Origin: UBA6168 sp041741095
GTDB taxonomy: Bacteria; Bacteroidota; Bacteroidia; Chitinophagales; Saprospiraceae
Assembly (NCBI GenBank): GCA_041741095.1
Contig: JBGSKQ010000058.1
Location: 1-64,000, forward strand
Length of the DNA stretch: 64,000 nucleotides
Direction: 5' to 3'
The notes beneath the pieces are model-generated. The model ran no database searches and had not been told where the DNA came from. It saw nothing but the letters and a program-made list of their open reading frames with translations. Positions within the stretch are counted from its first letter, which is position 1; each line of letters opens with the position of its first letter. The position numbers were made by a program, and so were the translations under genes. Of this stretch, positions 28,830 through 38,595 are shown in pieces.

Positions 28830-30947
28830 ATGACCTACCCACAGATCATCTCTCAGTCCCTTAACCTGCCCGTAAAAAAAGTAGAAAATACCATTGGGCT
28901 ATTGGAAGAAGGGGCGACCATCCCATTTATTTCCCGCTACAGAAAAGAAGTGACCGGCTCGCTGGACGAAGTGCAAGTGGCTGATATCCAACAGGAACTG
29001 AAAAAATTGCAGGACTTGGACAAGCGCCGGGAAACCGTTTTAAAAACCATCGAAGAGCAGGGAAAACTTACAGACGAACTTCGCAAGCGAATCGAATCCT
29101 GCTGGGATCCCACTGAGTTGGAAGACATTTACCTGCCTTACAAGCCAAAGCGTAAAACCCGTGCCTCCATTGCCCGTGAAAAAGGATTGCAGCCTTTGGC
29201 TACCGCCATTTTTGAACAAAAAAACAACGATGTACCTGGCTTGGCCAAAGCTTATTTAAATGACCAAGTGCCATCGCTTGAAGATGCCCTTCAAGGTGCC
29301 AGGGACATCATCGCCGAGTGGGTCAACGAAGACGAGCAGGCCCGCCAAAAAGTGCGTTTTGCATTTCAAAAAACAGCAGAAATCTCTTCTAAATTGGTCA
29401 AGGGAAAAGAGAAGGAAGCCGCCAAATACAAGGACTATTTTAGTTTTTCCGAACCCTTGAAACACTGCCCTTCGCATCGTTTATTGGCCATGCGCCGTGG
29501 CGAGGACGAGGGATTTTTGCGCCTGACAATAGCACCTGACGAGGAGGAAGTGCTGAACCGCCTTGAATATCAATTTATAAAGGGTAGGGGAGAGGCGGCC
29601 AGCCAAGTGAAGGAAGCCCTCCACGACAGTTTTAACCGCTTATTGGCACCCAGCATCGAAACGGAATTCCGCAATATTTCAAAAGAAAAAGCTGACGAGG
29701 AGGCTATCAAGGTTTTTGTTGAAAACCTACGCCAGTTGTTGCTGTCCGCACCATTGGGACAAAAAAGGGTGTTGGGCCTGGACCCTGGCTTCCGCACTGG
29801 CTGCAAAGTGGTGGTGCTGAACGAAAATGGCGACTTGATGCAAAATACCGCCATTTTTCCGCACCCACCACAGTCAGACGAGTTCATGGCCAAGAGGGTT
29901 TTGCAGGATTTAGTGGACAAATTTCAAATAGATGCCATCGCCGTTGGAAATGGGACTGCGGGCAGGGAAACCATTGATTTGTGCCATAAAATCCAATTCA
30001 ATCGGCCCGTTCAGGTTTTTAGCGTCAATGAAGCTGGTGCCTCCATTTACTCAGCGTCGGACGTGGCCAGGGAAGAATTTCCTGACCACGATGTGACGGT
30101 ACGTGGTGCTGTTTCCATTGGCAGGCGATTGATGGATCCGCTGGCAGAACTGGTGAAAATTGACCCCAAAAGTATCGGCGTGGGCCAATACCAGCACGAT
30201 GTGAACCAAACCAAGCTCAAGGAAAGCCTTGACCGCACGGTGGAAAGCTGTGTCAATTCCGTGGGCATCAACCTCAATACTGCCAGCAAACACTTGCTGA
30301 CTTATGTCTCTGGACTCGGCCCGGCCTTGGCACAAAATATCGTTCAATTCCGCTCTGAAAATGGGCAGTTTACTTCCCGCCAGCAATTGAAAAAAGTGGC
30401 CCGCATGGGCGACAAGGCATTTGAACAATGTGCTGGATTCCTACGGATCAGGGCTGCTAAAAACCCATTGGACAATACAGCCGTCCACCCAGAAAGCTAC
30501 CATATCGTGGAGCAAATGGCGAAAGATTTGGGCGTTTCGGTGGAAGAAATACTTGCAAAGCCAGAATTGAGAAAGCAGATTGATCTTAAAAAATATGTGT
30601 CGGAAAAAGCTGGCTTGCCCACCTTGACCGATATTTTAAAAGAACTTGACAAGCCAGGACTCGACCCACGGGGCGAAGCCAAAGCCTTTGAATTTGGCAA
30701 CGTGCGCAGCATCGAAGATTTGAGTGTGGGCATGGTGTTGCCCGGCATTGTCACCAATATTACCAATTTCGGCGCTTTCGTTGATATTGGGGTGAAACAG
30801 GATGGCATGGTGCATATTTCACAATTGGCCAATAAATTTGTGAAAAATCCCGCCGATGTGGTCAGCCTGAACCAAGAGGTGAGGGTTAAAGTGATGGAAG
30901 TGGACCTGGCCAGAAAGCGGGTACAACTTTCCATGAAAGAAGCTTAA
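28830..30947 (+). CDS. tex: Tex family RNA-binding transcription accessory protein
   Basis: 705 residues. Layout matches Tex/Spt6-like proteins: an N-terminal helical Tex_N region (VENTIGLLEEGATIPFISRYRKE), a YqgF-like RNase H fold domain (VLGLDPGFRTGCKVVVL), helix-hairpin-helix DNA/RNA-binding segments (LLTYVSGLGPALAQNIVQ) and a C-terminal S1 domain (GMVLPGIVTNITNFGAFVDI). It binds nucleic acid and influences transcription. The small TPR protein gene starts 1 bp after its stop, implying co-expression. Confidence 0.92.
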   Translation: MTYPQIISQSLNLPVKKVENTIGLLEEGATIPFISRYRKEVTGSLDEVQVADIQQELKKLQDLDKRRETVLKTIEEQGKLTDELRKRIESCWDPTELEDIYLPYKPKRKTRASIAREKGLQPLATAIFEQKNNDVPGLAKAYLNDQVPSLEDALQGARDIIAEWVNEDEQARQKVRFAFQKTAEISSKLVKGKEKEAAKYKDYFSFSEPLKHCPSHRLLAMRRGEDEGFLRLTIAPDEEEVLNRLEYQFIKGRGEAASQVKEALHDSFNRLLAPSIETEFRNISKEKADEEAIKVFVENLRQLLLSAPLGQKRVLGLDPGFRTGCKVVVLNENGDLMQNTAIFPHPPQSDEFMAKRVLQDLVDKFQIDAIAVGNGTAGRETIDLCHKIQFNRPVQVFSVNEAGASIYSASDVAREEFPDHDVTVRGAVSIGRRLMDPLAELVKIDPKSIGVGQYQHDVNQTKLKESLDRTVESCVNSVGINLNTASKHLLTYVSGLGPALAQNIVQFRSENGQFTSRQQLKKVARMGDKAFEQCAGFLRIRAAKNPLDNTAVHPESYHIVEQMAKDLGVSVEEILAKPELRKQIDLKKYVSEKAGLPTLTDILKELDKPGLDPRGEAKAFEFGNVRSIEDLSVGMVLPGIVTNITNFGAFVDIGVKQDGMVHISQLANKFVKNPADVVSLNQEVRVKVMEVDLARKRVQLSMKEA

Positions 30948-30948
30948 A

Positions 30949-31281
30949 ATGGATCCAAAACGACTGAACCAATTGCTGGCCTTCCATTCGTCCAACCCGA
31001 AGGACGAGTTCATCCTGTTCGCCCTGGCTAAAGAATACGAAAAACATGGCGATGACGAAAAAGCCCTGCACCATTACCAGCACTTAGTGGAGCATTCACC
31101 CAACTATGTTGGCACGTATTATCATTTGGGTAAATTGTACGAAAAATTGCAGGAAGCTCCGCTGGCATTTTCAACCTTTAAAACTGGAATGGAAGTAGCG
31201 AGACAACAGGGCGATCAACATGCCTACAATGAACTGGCCGGGGCAAAATTGGAACTGGGAGACGACGATGATTTTGAATAA
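30949..31281 (+). CDS. Small TPR protein
   Basis: 110 residues consisting of about two and a half tetratricopeptide-like helical repeats (FILFALAKEYEKHGDDEKAL, TYYHLGKLYEKLQEAPLAF) with an acidic tail (GDDDDFE). It is probably a protein-protein adaptor. The ATG is 1 bp after the tex stop, so it is probably translationally coupled with tex. It has no signal peptide and is presumably cytoplasmic. The partner is unknown. Confidence 0.8.
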   Translation: MDPKRLNQLLAFHSSNPKDEFILFALAKEYEKHGDDEKALHHYQHLVEHSPNYVGTYYHLGKLYEKLQEAPLAFSTFKTGMEVARQQGDQHAYNELAGAKLELGDDDDFE

Positions 31282-31316
31282 GAAGGTCAATGAATTTCTC
31301 AATTTCCAATTTCTAC

Positions 31317-32111
31317 TTACTTCACGGGATAAGTACCTTCAAAGACCATTTCGGCAGGGCCGCAAAGCCAAATATTTTCGTAACCGCCATTTCTATCTGA
31401 TTCAAAGCGAACTTTCAAGTTTCCGCCTTTTGTAGAAACGGCAATTTCCCCTTGATTTTTTTTGTTTTTCAACATGCCCCAGGCAATGGCTGAGGCCGTG
31501 ACGCCAGTGCCGCAAGACAATGTTTCATCTTCTACGCCCCGCTCGTAGGTAGCCACTTCGATGCCGTCAGATTTTTTTTCTACAAAATTGACATTGATCC
31601 CTGCTTCCCGGAAACGGTCTGAATATCGGATGGCCTTGCCATTTTCTACGATGTTGATGTCAGAAATGTCCTCCACCATCACCACGTAGTGAGGAGAGCC
31701 AGTATTCAGCACAAAAAAACCATCGCCATTTTCCACATTTTTCACATTGGACATTTTTAGCTCTACCCAATTATCGGCTTCCACCAATGAATCATGCGGG
31801 CCGTCAATGGCTAAAAAATGGCATTTTTTTTCAATGATGCCCAATTGTTTGGCGAAAGCGGAAATGCAGCGGCCACCATTGCCGCACATGGTACTTTCCC
31901 TTCCGTCCGAGTTGAAATAGATCATTTCAAAATCGTAGCCCGGTTTATTTTGCAATAAAATCAGTCCATCGGCCCCGATGCCAAAACGGCGATTGCACAT
32001 CAGTCGGATGCGCTCCGTATCGCTCTTTGTTAGATGTTGGGCAGTTCGCTGGTCAATGAGGATAAAATCATTGCCCGTTCCCTGATATTTATAAAAAGGT
32101 ATATTTGTCAT
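31317..32111 (-). CDS. dapF: Diaminopimelate epimerase
   Basis: A 264-residue cofactor-free epimerase converting LL- to meso-diaminopimelate for lysine and peptidoglycan synthesis. Both catalytic cysteines are visible: Cys76 in MCGNGGRC and Cys200 in LSCGTGVTAS. YQGTGNDFILID opens the fold. The ATG at 32111 is chosen because the preceding 31 codons are unrelated to the family and overlap a promoter-like TATTTTTG (minus strand, 32163-32170). The gene converges on tex and the small TPR gene. Confidence 0.92.
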   Translation of the reverse strand: MTNIPFYKYQGTGNDFILIDQRTAQHLTKSDTERIRLMCNRRFGIGADGLILLQNKPGYDFEMIYFNSDGRESTMCGNGGRCISAFAKQLGIIEKKCHFLAIDGPHDSLVEADNWVELKMSNVKNVENGDGFFVLNTGSPHYVVMVEDISDINIVENGKAIRYSDRFREAGINVNFVEKKSDGIEVATYERGVEDETLSCGTGVTASAIAWGMLKNKKNQGEIAVSTKGGNLKVRFESDRNGGYENIWLCGPAEMVFEGTYPVK

Positions 32112-32162
32112 ATCAAATTTGGAAAAACGTGGTGGTGTATTGTTTTTTGAATGCCCACAGCG

Positions 32163-32170
32163 CAAAAATA
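32163..32170 (-). promoter_or_regulatory. Predicted -7 box of dapF
   Basis: TATTTTTG on the minus strand matches TAnnTTTG. A TTTT lies 22 bp upstream. The leader to the ATG at 32111 would be about 45 nt. Confidence 0.45.
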
Positions 32171-32410
32171 GGGCAAAGGCACAGTTTTTAGAAAAACAAA
32201 CCAATTGAATGGATTCATATAAAACTTAGCAGTATTCAAGGCGTTTCCCAAAATTGTCAACTAAAATAAAAGGAGAGCAAGCACTTTTATCCCTGCATTT
32301 TGCCCGTTCAAGAAATTTTTCCCGCCAAAAACATAAAAAACCAAGAATTCCGTTTTGACTTTCGATTTTAAAAACATCAAATTGCAGCCTTTGATACAAC
32401 CCGATATTAT

Positions 32411-33850
32411 ATGAAGAAAATCTTTCCCATTTTCATTGCCTCTTTTTTGAGTGCCATTATGGCTGTTTTCATCTACCGTGTTTTTGCCGGGCCTCAGCCC
32501 ATGTACATGAACGGTGATCCTGCGGCCGTCCGTTACACCAGTTTCAATGACGACGAACTATTTTCAGGACAACAGCAGCGTACATTTATTTCCTCCGCCC
32601 CGACTGATTTTATTTCTGCTGCCGAAAAGGTAACGCTAGGCGTGGTTAACATTCGTGCCGTTGAAAGCGCCAGTTATAGCTGGTGGGGCTCCGGCTCCTA
32701 TGGTGCTTCGTCTGGTTCGGGCGTCATTATTTCCCCCGACGGCTATATCGTTACCAACAATCACGTCATCGAAGATGGCAGCAAATACGAAGTTTCCCTC
32801 AACGATCACCGGGAATACGAGGCCAAGCTTATCGCTACCGATCCTTCAACGGATTTGGCCTTGTTGAAAATAAAAGCGGACAATTTGCCTTTCCTCATTT
32901 TTGGCAACTCAGACTCGCTGCGGGTCGGTGAATGGGTGCTGGCCGTGGGCAACCCCTTCAACCTGGAATCAACCGTAACAGCGGGCATCGTGAGCGCCAA
33001 GGGCAGGAGCATTGACATACTGGAAGGCGACTATACCATTGAATCTTTTATCCAGACCGACGCCGCCGTAAATCCCGGCAACAGCGGCGGTGCCCTGGTG
33101 AACACCAATGGCGAACTGATCGGCATCAACACCGCCATTATCACCCGTTCTGGCAAATACGAAGGTTATTCTTTTGCCATACCCGCCACTTTGGTACAGA
33201 AAGTCATTTCGGATTTGAAACTCTTTGGAGAAGTGCAGCGTGGCCTATTGGGCATCCGCATAGGGCCGATAAATGGCCAAAATGCCAAGGAATTAGGGCT
33301 TTCGTCCATTGAAGGGGTTTACGTGAGTTATGTGACACCTGGCGGTGGTGCCGAAGACGCTGGCATGAAAGGCGGCGATGTCATCGTTGGCATTAACAAT
33401 TTAAAAATCAAGACTATTCCAGAATTGCAGGAGCAGGTGGGAAGGTTGCACCCCGGCTCGGCCATTGATGTGGAGTACATCCGCAGTGGCAAACGATACA
33501 AGGCTACCGTCGTTTTGAAGGATAAAAACCAGGCAACCACCGTGAAGGCAAAGGGCACCGACGAGGACATCCTCAACCACCACGGTTTTGAACTGCGTGA
33601 TTTGACCCCCGATGAGAAAAGGCGGCTCAGGGTTTCCGGCGTTTATGTTGAAAACATAGATGTGGGCAGCATCATCGAAAAGACAGAAATGGATCCTGGC
33701 TATATCATTACCAAAGTGGGCGAAGTAAGGGTTTCTTCAGTGCAGGAAGTCATCAACGAACTGAAGAAAAAGCAGGGCAAGGAAATATATTTGGAAGGTT
33801 TTTATGAAAACTATCCTGGCGAATATTACTATACATTTGAAGTGAGATAA
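32411..33850 (+). CDS. DegQ/HtrA-like periplasmic serine protease
   Basis: 479 residues. It has an N-terminal membrane or signal segment, then a trypsin-like domain with catalytic His118 in TNNHVIEDG, Asp148 in DPSTDLALLKI and Ser225 in NPGNSGGALVN. Two PDZ-like domains follow (~270-365 and ~390-479; the first contains GVYVSYVTPGGGAEDAGMKG). It acts in envelope protein quality control as protease and chaperone. The second PDZ is divergent, ending LEGFYENYPGEYYYTFEVR. A terminator follows directly. Confidence 0.9.
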   Translation: MKKIFPIFIASFLSAIMAVFIYRVFAGPQPMYMNGDPAAVRYTSFNDDELFSGQQQRTFISSAPTDFISAAEKVTLGVVNIRAVESASYSWWGSGSYGASSGSGVIISPDGYIVTNNHVIEDGSKYEVSLNDHREYEAKLIATDPSTDLALLKIKADNLPFLIFGNSDSLRVGEWVLAVGNPFNLESTVTAGIVSAKGRSIDILEGDYTIESFIQTDAAVNPGNSGGALVNTNGELIGINTAIITRSGKYEGYSFAIPATLVQKVISDLKLFGEVQRGLLGIRIGPINGQNAKELGLSSIEGVYVSYVTPGGGAEDAGMKGGDVIVGINNLKIKTIPELQEQVGRLHPGSAIDVEYIRSGKRYKATVVLKDKNQATTVKAKGTDEDILNHHGFELRDLTPDEKRRLRVSGVYVENIDVGSIIEKTEMDPGYIITKVGEVRVSSVQEVINELKKKQGKEIYLEGFYENYPGEYYYTFEVR

Positions 33851-33875
33851 GTTCCTAATATCCAAATCAAAAAAA

Positions 33876-33911
33876 AGACCTGGATGCTTTTGGTAAGCGC
33901 CGGGTCTTTTT
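33876..33911 (+). terminator. Terminator of the DegQ-like gene
   Basis: AGACCTGG pairs with CCGGGTCT (one G-T pair), and an inner ATGCTT/AAGCGC extension follows. The T-run ends at 33911. Confidence 0.7.
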
Positions 33912-33988
33912 CATTTCTTTACAACCGAACATAGGAACTACCTTGTTGCAGCCATTTGGCACATCAACCAACGAATACCAATTCACGA

Positions 33989-35614
33989 ATGGATATTGAA
34001 AAAAACAAGAACGAAGACTCCATGAAACTCCTCATCTCCCGCATGAAGCACCGCCTGATTAAAATCCGGCTGGGAGGTGGGACTAAAAAGATTGAAAAAC
34101 TGCACGCCAAGGGGAAATTGACCGCCAGGGAAAGGGTCAACTACCTAGTTGACAAAGAAACAGACTGGCTGGAAATAGGCGCTTTTGCTGGCTTTGAAAT
34201 GTACGAAGAACACGGCGGCTGTCCGGCGGCAGGGGTCATCGTGGCGCTCGGCTATGTTTGCAAACGGCTCTGTGTGATTGTGGCCAACGACTCCACGGTC
34301 AAGGCGGGGGCCTGGTTTCCGATGACCGGAAAGAAGAACCTTCGTGCCCAGGAAATCGCCGCAGAGAACCGCATCCCCATCATCTATTTGGTGGACAGCG
34401 CAGGGGTATTCTTACCCATGCAGGATGAAATTTTCCCAGACAAAGAACATTTCGGGCGCATTTTCAGGAACAACGCCAAAATGTCCGCCGCTGGGGTGCC
34501 GCAGATAGCGGCCATCATGGGCAGTTGCGTGGCGGGCGGTGCCTATTTGCCCATCATGTCTGACGAAGCGCTCATCGTGGAAGGCAGTGGAAGTATTTTC
34601 TTGGCCGGGCCTTATTTGGTAAAAGCCGCCATTGGCGAAGACGTGGATCAGGAAACTCTGGGCGGTGCCAAAACACAGACAGAAATTTCCGGCATTTGCG
34701 ATTACAAAGTGAAAAACGACGAAGAGTGCCTCGATACCATCCGTGAACTGGTGGATAAATTGGGTTCGCTGGGCAATGCGGGCTTTGACAGATCGGAGCC
34801 GAAAGCGCCCAAAGTTGACCAAAAGGAACTGTACAACATCCTCCCCTACGATGCAGGCAAACAGTACGATACAGAGGAATTACTAAAGGTATTGGTGGAT
34901 GATTCCAAGCTGATTTTTTACAAAAAAGACTACGGCAAAACCATTTTATGCGCTTACGCCCGCATTGACGGCTGGTCAGTGGGCATAGTGGCCAACAACC
35001 GCAAGGTCGTAAAATCGGCCAAGGGCGAGATGCAATTCGGCGGTGTTATTTATTCCGATTCTGCCGACAAAGCTGCCCGTTTTATCATGAATTGTAACCA
35101 GAAAAAAATCCCGCTCGTGTTTTTGCACGACGTCACGGGCTTCATGGTGGGCAGCCGCTCCGAGCATGGGGGCATCATCAAAGACGGTGCGAAAATGGTC
35201 AACGCCGTTTCCAATTCCACCGTGCCGAAATTTTCCATCGTGATGGGCAACTCTTTCGGGGCGGGCAATTACGCCATGTGCGGCAAGGCCTACGATCCAC
35301 GGCTCATCGTGGCATGGCCCACTGCTAAAATTGCCGTGATGGGCGGGGCACAGGCAGCCAAGGTTTTGTTGCAAATACAAGTGGCCTCCATGAAAGAAAA
35401 AGGGCAGGAAATCAGCGCCGCTGAGGAGAAAAAGTTGTTGGAAGCCATCCAAAGCCGCTACGACCGCCAAACGACACCTTATTACGCAGCAGCCCGCCTG
35501 TGGGTGGACGCCATCATTGATCCAATTGAAACGAGAAAATGGATATCAACTGGCATCGAAATGGCGAACCATGCGCCAATTGATCGGTTTAATGTCGGAG
35601 TATTTCAAGTATGA
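33989..35614 (+). CDS. Biotin-dependent acyl-CoA carboxylase beta subunit (methylcrotonyl-CoA carboxylase-like)
   Basis: A 541-residue carboxyltransferase that moves CO2 from carboxybiotin to an acyl-CoA. Both crotonase-fold halves are present. The N-half contains FLPMQDEIFPDKEHFGRIF, MGSCVAGGAYLPIMSDE and IFLAGPYLVKAAIGE. The C-half contains VFLHDVTGFMVGSRSE, SFGAGNYAMCGKAYDPR and the MGGAQAAKVL loop. This pattern is closer to methylcrotonyl-CoA than to propionyl-CoA carboxylase, suggesting leucine breakdown. No alpha (biotin) subunit gene is nearby. The ATG at 33989 is preferred to a TTG at 33956. The next small ORF overlaps its stop codon. Confidence 0.85.
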   Translation: MDIEKNKNEDSMKLLISRMKHRLIKIRLGGGTKKIEKLHAKGKLTARERVNYLVDKETDWLEIGAFAGFEMYEEHGGCPAAGVIVALGYVCKRLCVIVANDSTVKAGAWFPMTGKKNLRAQEIAAENRIPIIYLVDSAGVFLPMQDEIFPDKEHFGRIFRNNAKMSAAGVPQIAAIMGSCVAGGAYLPIMSDEALIVEGSGSIFLAGPYLVKAAIGEDVDQETLGGAKTQTEISGICDYKVKNDEECLDTIRELVDKLGSLGNAGFDRSEPKAPKVDQKELYNILPYDAGKQYDTEELLKVLVDDSKLIFYKKDYGKTILCAYARIDGWSVGIVANNRKVVKSAKGEMQFGGVIYSDSADKAARFIMNCNQKKIPLVFLHDVTGFMVGSRSEHGGIIKDGAKMVNAVSNSTVPKFSIVMGNSFGAGNYAMCGKAYDPRLIVAWPTAKIAVMGGAQAAKVLLQIQVASMKEKGQEISAAEEKKLLEAIQSRYDRQTTPYYAAARLWVDAIIDPIETRKWISTGIEMANHAPIDRFNVGVFQV

Positions 35615-35766
35615 TCATGGAACACAAAACATCACCCGAAACAAAAAATAGTAAAATGAAACTATGGCTCAAAAGGGTAGGGGTCGCCGGATTCCTGTTT
35701 TTCCTGATAAAGGGTTTGGCATGGATCGGCGTTTTTATTTGGGCCGGCAAATGCGCCATTGAATAG
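35611..35766 (+). CDS. 51-residue membrane protein, translationally coupled to the carboxylase gene
   Basis: The ATG at 35611 overlaps the carboxylase stop in an ATGA arrangement, and the frame runs to TAG at 35764-35766. The product has a polar N-terminus (HKTSPETKNSK), a basic patch (KLWLKR) and one hydrophobic segment (VGVAGFLFFLIKGLAWIGVF), with a short tail ending KCAIE. It may be a small inner-membrane peptide. An internal ATG at 35656 would give a 36-residue form starting MKLWLKRVGV. I do not recognise a named family. Coupling and the clean hydrophobic profile argue that it is real. Confidence 0.5.
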   Translation: MIMEHKTSPETKNSKMKLWLKRVGVAGFLFFLIKGLAWIGVFIWAGKCAIE

Positions 35767-35936
35767 CCCTCACCGCTTACTTTCTACTTTTATCATCCTA
35801 CTTTTTATATTTTTCCCTTCCCTTCGCTTACCTTCACGGCGGTTAATTGTCCTGCTTGGTTGAAACCTATTCTGCTTTGCCATCCCATCATTGAACGGCA
35901 AGGCTTTTCTTTTTTTAACAAACAACTCTGGCAAAC

Positions 35937-36662
35937 ATGAAAAAACTTTCCCTCTCCCTGCTCCTTTCCCTCACCATTGCATTGGCCAGCCAGGCGCAGG
36001 AAATTTGGTTGGAAGCTGGCCTCAAAGGTGGCGGCGGCGTTTCTTTTTTATTGGACAAAAACATCATTGACGATCCGGACTACCGCTACAAATTCACGCC
36101 CATGTATGGTTTTGGGGCAAAAATGGCCGTCAACTTCGGCCCCTGGCACGGTATCATCGTGGAAGGCCTGTACAACTTTTCAGGACAAGATTTGAACTAT
36201 CAACTCCCAGGTACGAGCACCGATCTGCTCAATGAAATCCAATGGAACAGCATTGACGCCTACCTGATGTACCGCTACATTACCAATCGGGTCTATGTCG
36301 AATTGGGGCCGAAATATTCCTTTATTTCTAAAGTGGAACAGACAAATGCTGGCCTCTCCCTCGAAAACGCTTCCGATTATTATGAAAAAGGCAATATCGG
36401 CGGTGCTTTTGGTTTTGGCGGCTATATAGGCGGGGCAGAAACCTTTTCCGTCGGGCTGGGCGTGAGGCTGAACTATGGTTTCACGGATTTTGTAAATGAC
36501 GAAGGCAAAAAACTAAGCCTGCCTACTGGCGAAGCTTTTGAAACGGACGAAACCACCCACCCTGTATTCGCCCAGTTTTTAGTGGAATTCAACTTTGGCA
36601 TTGGCCATTGGGCCAGGACTTCGTGCAGCAAGCGCATGAAATTCTTTGGGGCCGGGAGGTGA
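35937..36662 (+). CDS. Outer-membrane beta-barrel protein
   Basis: 241 residues with a Sec signal peptide (MKKLSLSLLLSLTIALASQAQ). The mature chain alternates amphipathic strands (GLKGGGGVSFLL, FGAKMAVNFGPWHGIIVEG, YLMYRYITNRVYVELGPKYSF, FSVGLGVRLNYGFTDF). This is typical of an 8-stranded barrel of the OMP_b-brl type found in Bacteroidota. The final residues (ARTSCSKRMKFFGAGR) do not end in the expected aromatic strand, so the last few codons may be a read-through extension. Function is unknown beyond an outer-membrane location. Confidence 0.75.
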   Translation: MKKLSLSLLLSLTIALASQAQEIWLEAGLKGGGGVSFLLDKNIIDDPDYRYKFTPMYGFGAKMAVNFGPWHGIIVEGLYNFSGQDLNYQLPGTSTDLLNEIQWNSIDAYLMYRYITNRVYVELGPKYSFISKVEQTNAGLSLENASDYYEKGNIGGAFGFGGYIGGAETFSVGLGVRLNYGFTDFVNDEGKKLSLPTGEAFETDETTHPVFAQFLVEFNFGIGHWARTSCSKRMKFFGAGR

Positions 36663-36936
36663 CCTCCTTCTCCACCAGGGGAAGGCAGGGGTGAGGTGTT
36701 CATCTTTTCACAGACAAGTCGTGAAGAGGGGCTATATGTGAGTCAAAAGATTAATCCCCTTTTAATGCCCAATTAATCCCCCTTTAAGCATGTCGCCCAC
36801 ATCTTTGTGCCGTTATTGATAGTTCGTAATAGATGATGTTCCCAAAAATTGAAGAACCTCAAATTCCCTTCCCCAAACCGATTTTCATGAGAAGTGTGTG
36901 TATATATTAGTCTAAGTTTAGTTCTCGGTTATTATC

Positions 36937-36989
36937 GGCAGCCGGGCCAGCAGGGCGAAATTAGCACCTTGGCCCGGCTGCCTTTTTTT
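36937..36989 (+). terminator. Strong plus-strand hairpin with T-tract
   Basis: GGCAGCCGGGCCA pairs with TGGCCCGGCTGCC around a 21-nt loop and is followed by seven T. It lies about 275 bp beyond the outer-membrane barrel gene. It may end that transcript or a separate small RNA starting near TAAGTTTA (36913-36920). The last T residues overlap the stop of the converging DUF4836 gene. Confidence 0.7.
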
Positions 36990-38544
36990 ACATGGCTTCT
37001 TCCTCTCCCAATTTATTTTTCAAATACGCCTGGTTGATCATTTTAAAAAAAGTCTGCAAACTGTTTGTATTGGTTTCAGTGGTTTCAAGGATGAAATCAG
37101 CGCCCTTTCCGTTCACATTGAATTTGATGTCTTTAAAATATTCAGCACCGGGCGCTTGCAGGGTCCTTTGGAGGGCACTGAAAGTAAACCACCCGGCCAG
37201 GGTCTGGTCGTCGAAATGGGAAAGCGATTTTTTATCGGCCAAATCTGCTCCCGATAAGTTTCCACTTTTTATTTTTTCCAATAATCCATCATCCGTGGAA
37301 TAAATGAGCAGGCCATCCTTCATCAGCAGCTTGCCCATTCCTTTGTTGACGGTGATGGAAAAGTCAGCATTGCCGACAGAAGTCACTTTGTAAAAATCTT
37401 TTTCGATTTCCTTCAACTTCTTTTGTTGCACGGCAGCCGCCAGGAATTCCTTCGCTTTTTGTTCGTTTTTCACATTAGTGGCCACCATGAAAGAAGGGTT
37501 TTCAGCACTCTCGTTGAATCCGGCAACCATCACATCGCCACCGAGCATGGCAATCAAATCTTCCCTTTTCATGCCCAGGTCATTGAGCGCAAAATCGGCA
37601 AAACCTTTCGTCTCAGGCCGTTCGCTGAGGAATTGGTCAATGCCCCTGAAGTCAACTGCACCCACAGCAGCAAAAGCCAGGTTTTCTTTGGGCAATATTT
37701 TGGAAAAATCCGTGTCCACTTCTTTTTTGAAAAAACGCCCAATGAATTTCTCCCCCAGTTCTTTTCCGATATAAAAATCAGAATGGCCTTTGACGGCACC
37801 TTTTTCAAAATCAGCATAGCTGTGAATGGAATTGCCTTTCAAAATATCTTCATCCAAATCGAGCATGTTGACGCCCATTTTGGCTGCGCTGCTTGCGGCG
37901 AGTGCATCCGTACTCATCCAGGTTGTGAGGTCGTGATTGCCATCCAGCGCTTTAAGCACATCTTTGTTGCTCGCCAGTGTATTTTTTGGGGCGGGTTCAA
38001 AAATGCCGGGCAACAAGCTGTCCATTGTTTCATCCGAAGAATTGCCAAAAGTAAAAACGGCCAATTTTTCATTCCAACCAAAAGAGGCATTTCCACGAGG
38101 GTCTTTCAGCAAATTGATGCCATTTTGTTGCACAAATTCCATGTCCTTGTCTTTCATCATTTTGCCAAATGCATCGGCATCTTTCAATAAAATCATCATA
38201 TACATCGTCGCCTTTTCCGGGTCGTTTTGATCCAAAACGGTGGACATGTACATTTTTTGCTCCAGGTCTATCCCCGAAGCGGCTGGGTTCATCAGAATTT
38301 CCGCCAAATCAGGGTGATCCTGGCTGGTTTCCTTGACCATCGCCTGGTAAAATTCCATCTGTTTCACCGCTTCAAAATCTGCCTTTTGCATCAGGGATTT
38401 CAAATTGACGGCAGAAACGGCAGTGGAATTTTCAGGCACATATTGTAATGCATCCTGGCTGCCAGTGAGGTCTTTTTTACATGCTGAAAAAACAGCAATG
38501 GCCATCACAGCCAACAGCATCGAAAGGTTTTTCACATTTTTCAT
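36988..38544 (-). CDS. DUF4836 family lipoprotein
   Basis: 518 residues. The signal peptide ends in a lipobox (MAIAVFSACKK), so the protein is membrane-attached. The body matches the DUF4836 pattern of Bacteroidota: YVPENSTAVSAVNLKSLMQK near the start, FADFALNDLGMKREDLIAML and MLGGDVMVAGFNESAENPSF in the middle. The biochemical role of the family is not known to me. It is well isolated, with its own upstream region that carries tandem palindromic repeats. Confidence 0.8.
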   Translation of the reverse strand: MKNVKNLSMLLAVMAIAVFSACKKDLTGSQDALQYVPENSTAVSAVNLKSLMQKADFEAVKQMEFYQAMVKETSQDHPDLAEILMNPAASGIDLEQKMYMSTVLDQNDPEKATMYMMILLKDADAFGKMMKDKDMEFVQQNGINLLKDPRGNASFGWNEKLAVFTFGNSSDETMDSLLPGIFEPAPKNTLASNKDVLKALDGNHDLTTWMSTDALAASSAAKMGVNMLDLDEDILKGNSIHSYADFEKGAVKGHSDFYIGKELGEKFIGRFFKKEVDTDFSKILPKENLAFAAVGAVDFRGIDQFLSERPETKGFADFALNDLGMKREDLIAMLGGDVMVAGFNESAENPSFMVATNVKNEQKAKEFLAAAVQQKKLKEIEKDFYKVTSVGNADFSITVNKGMGKLLMKDGLLIYSTDDGLLEKIKSGNLSGADLADKKSLSHFDDQTLAGWFTFSALQRTLQAPGAEYFKDIKFNVNGKGADFILETTETNTNSLQTFFKMINQAYLKNKLGEEEAM

Positions 38545-38595
38545 ATTGGAAGATTTTATTTAACAAAACTAAACCTAAAAGTGTGCATTTGCAGA

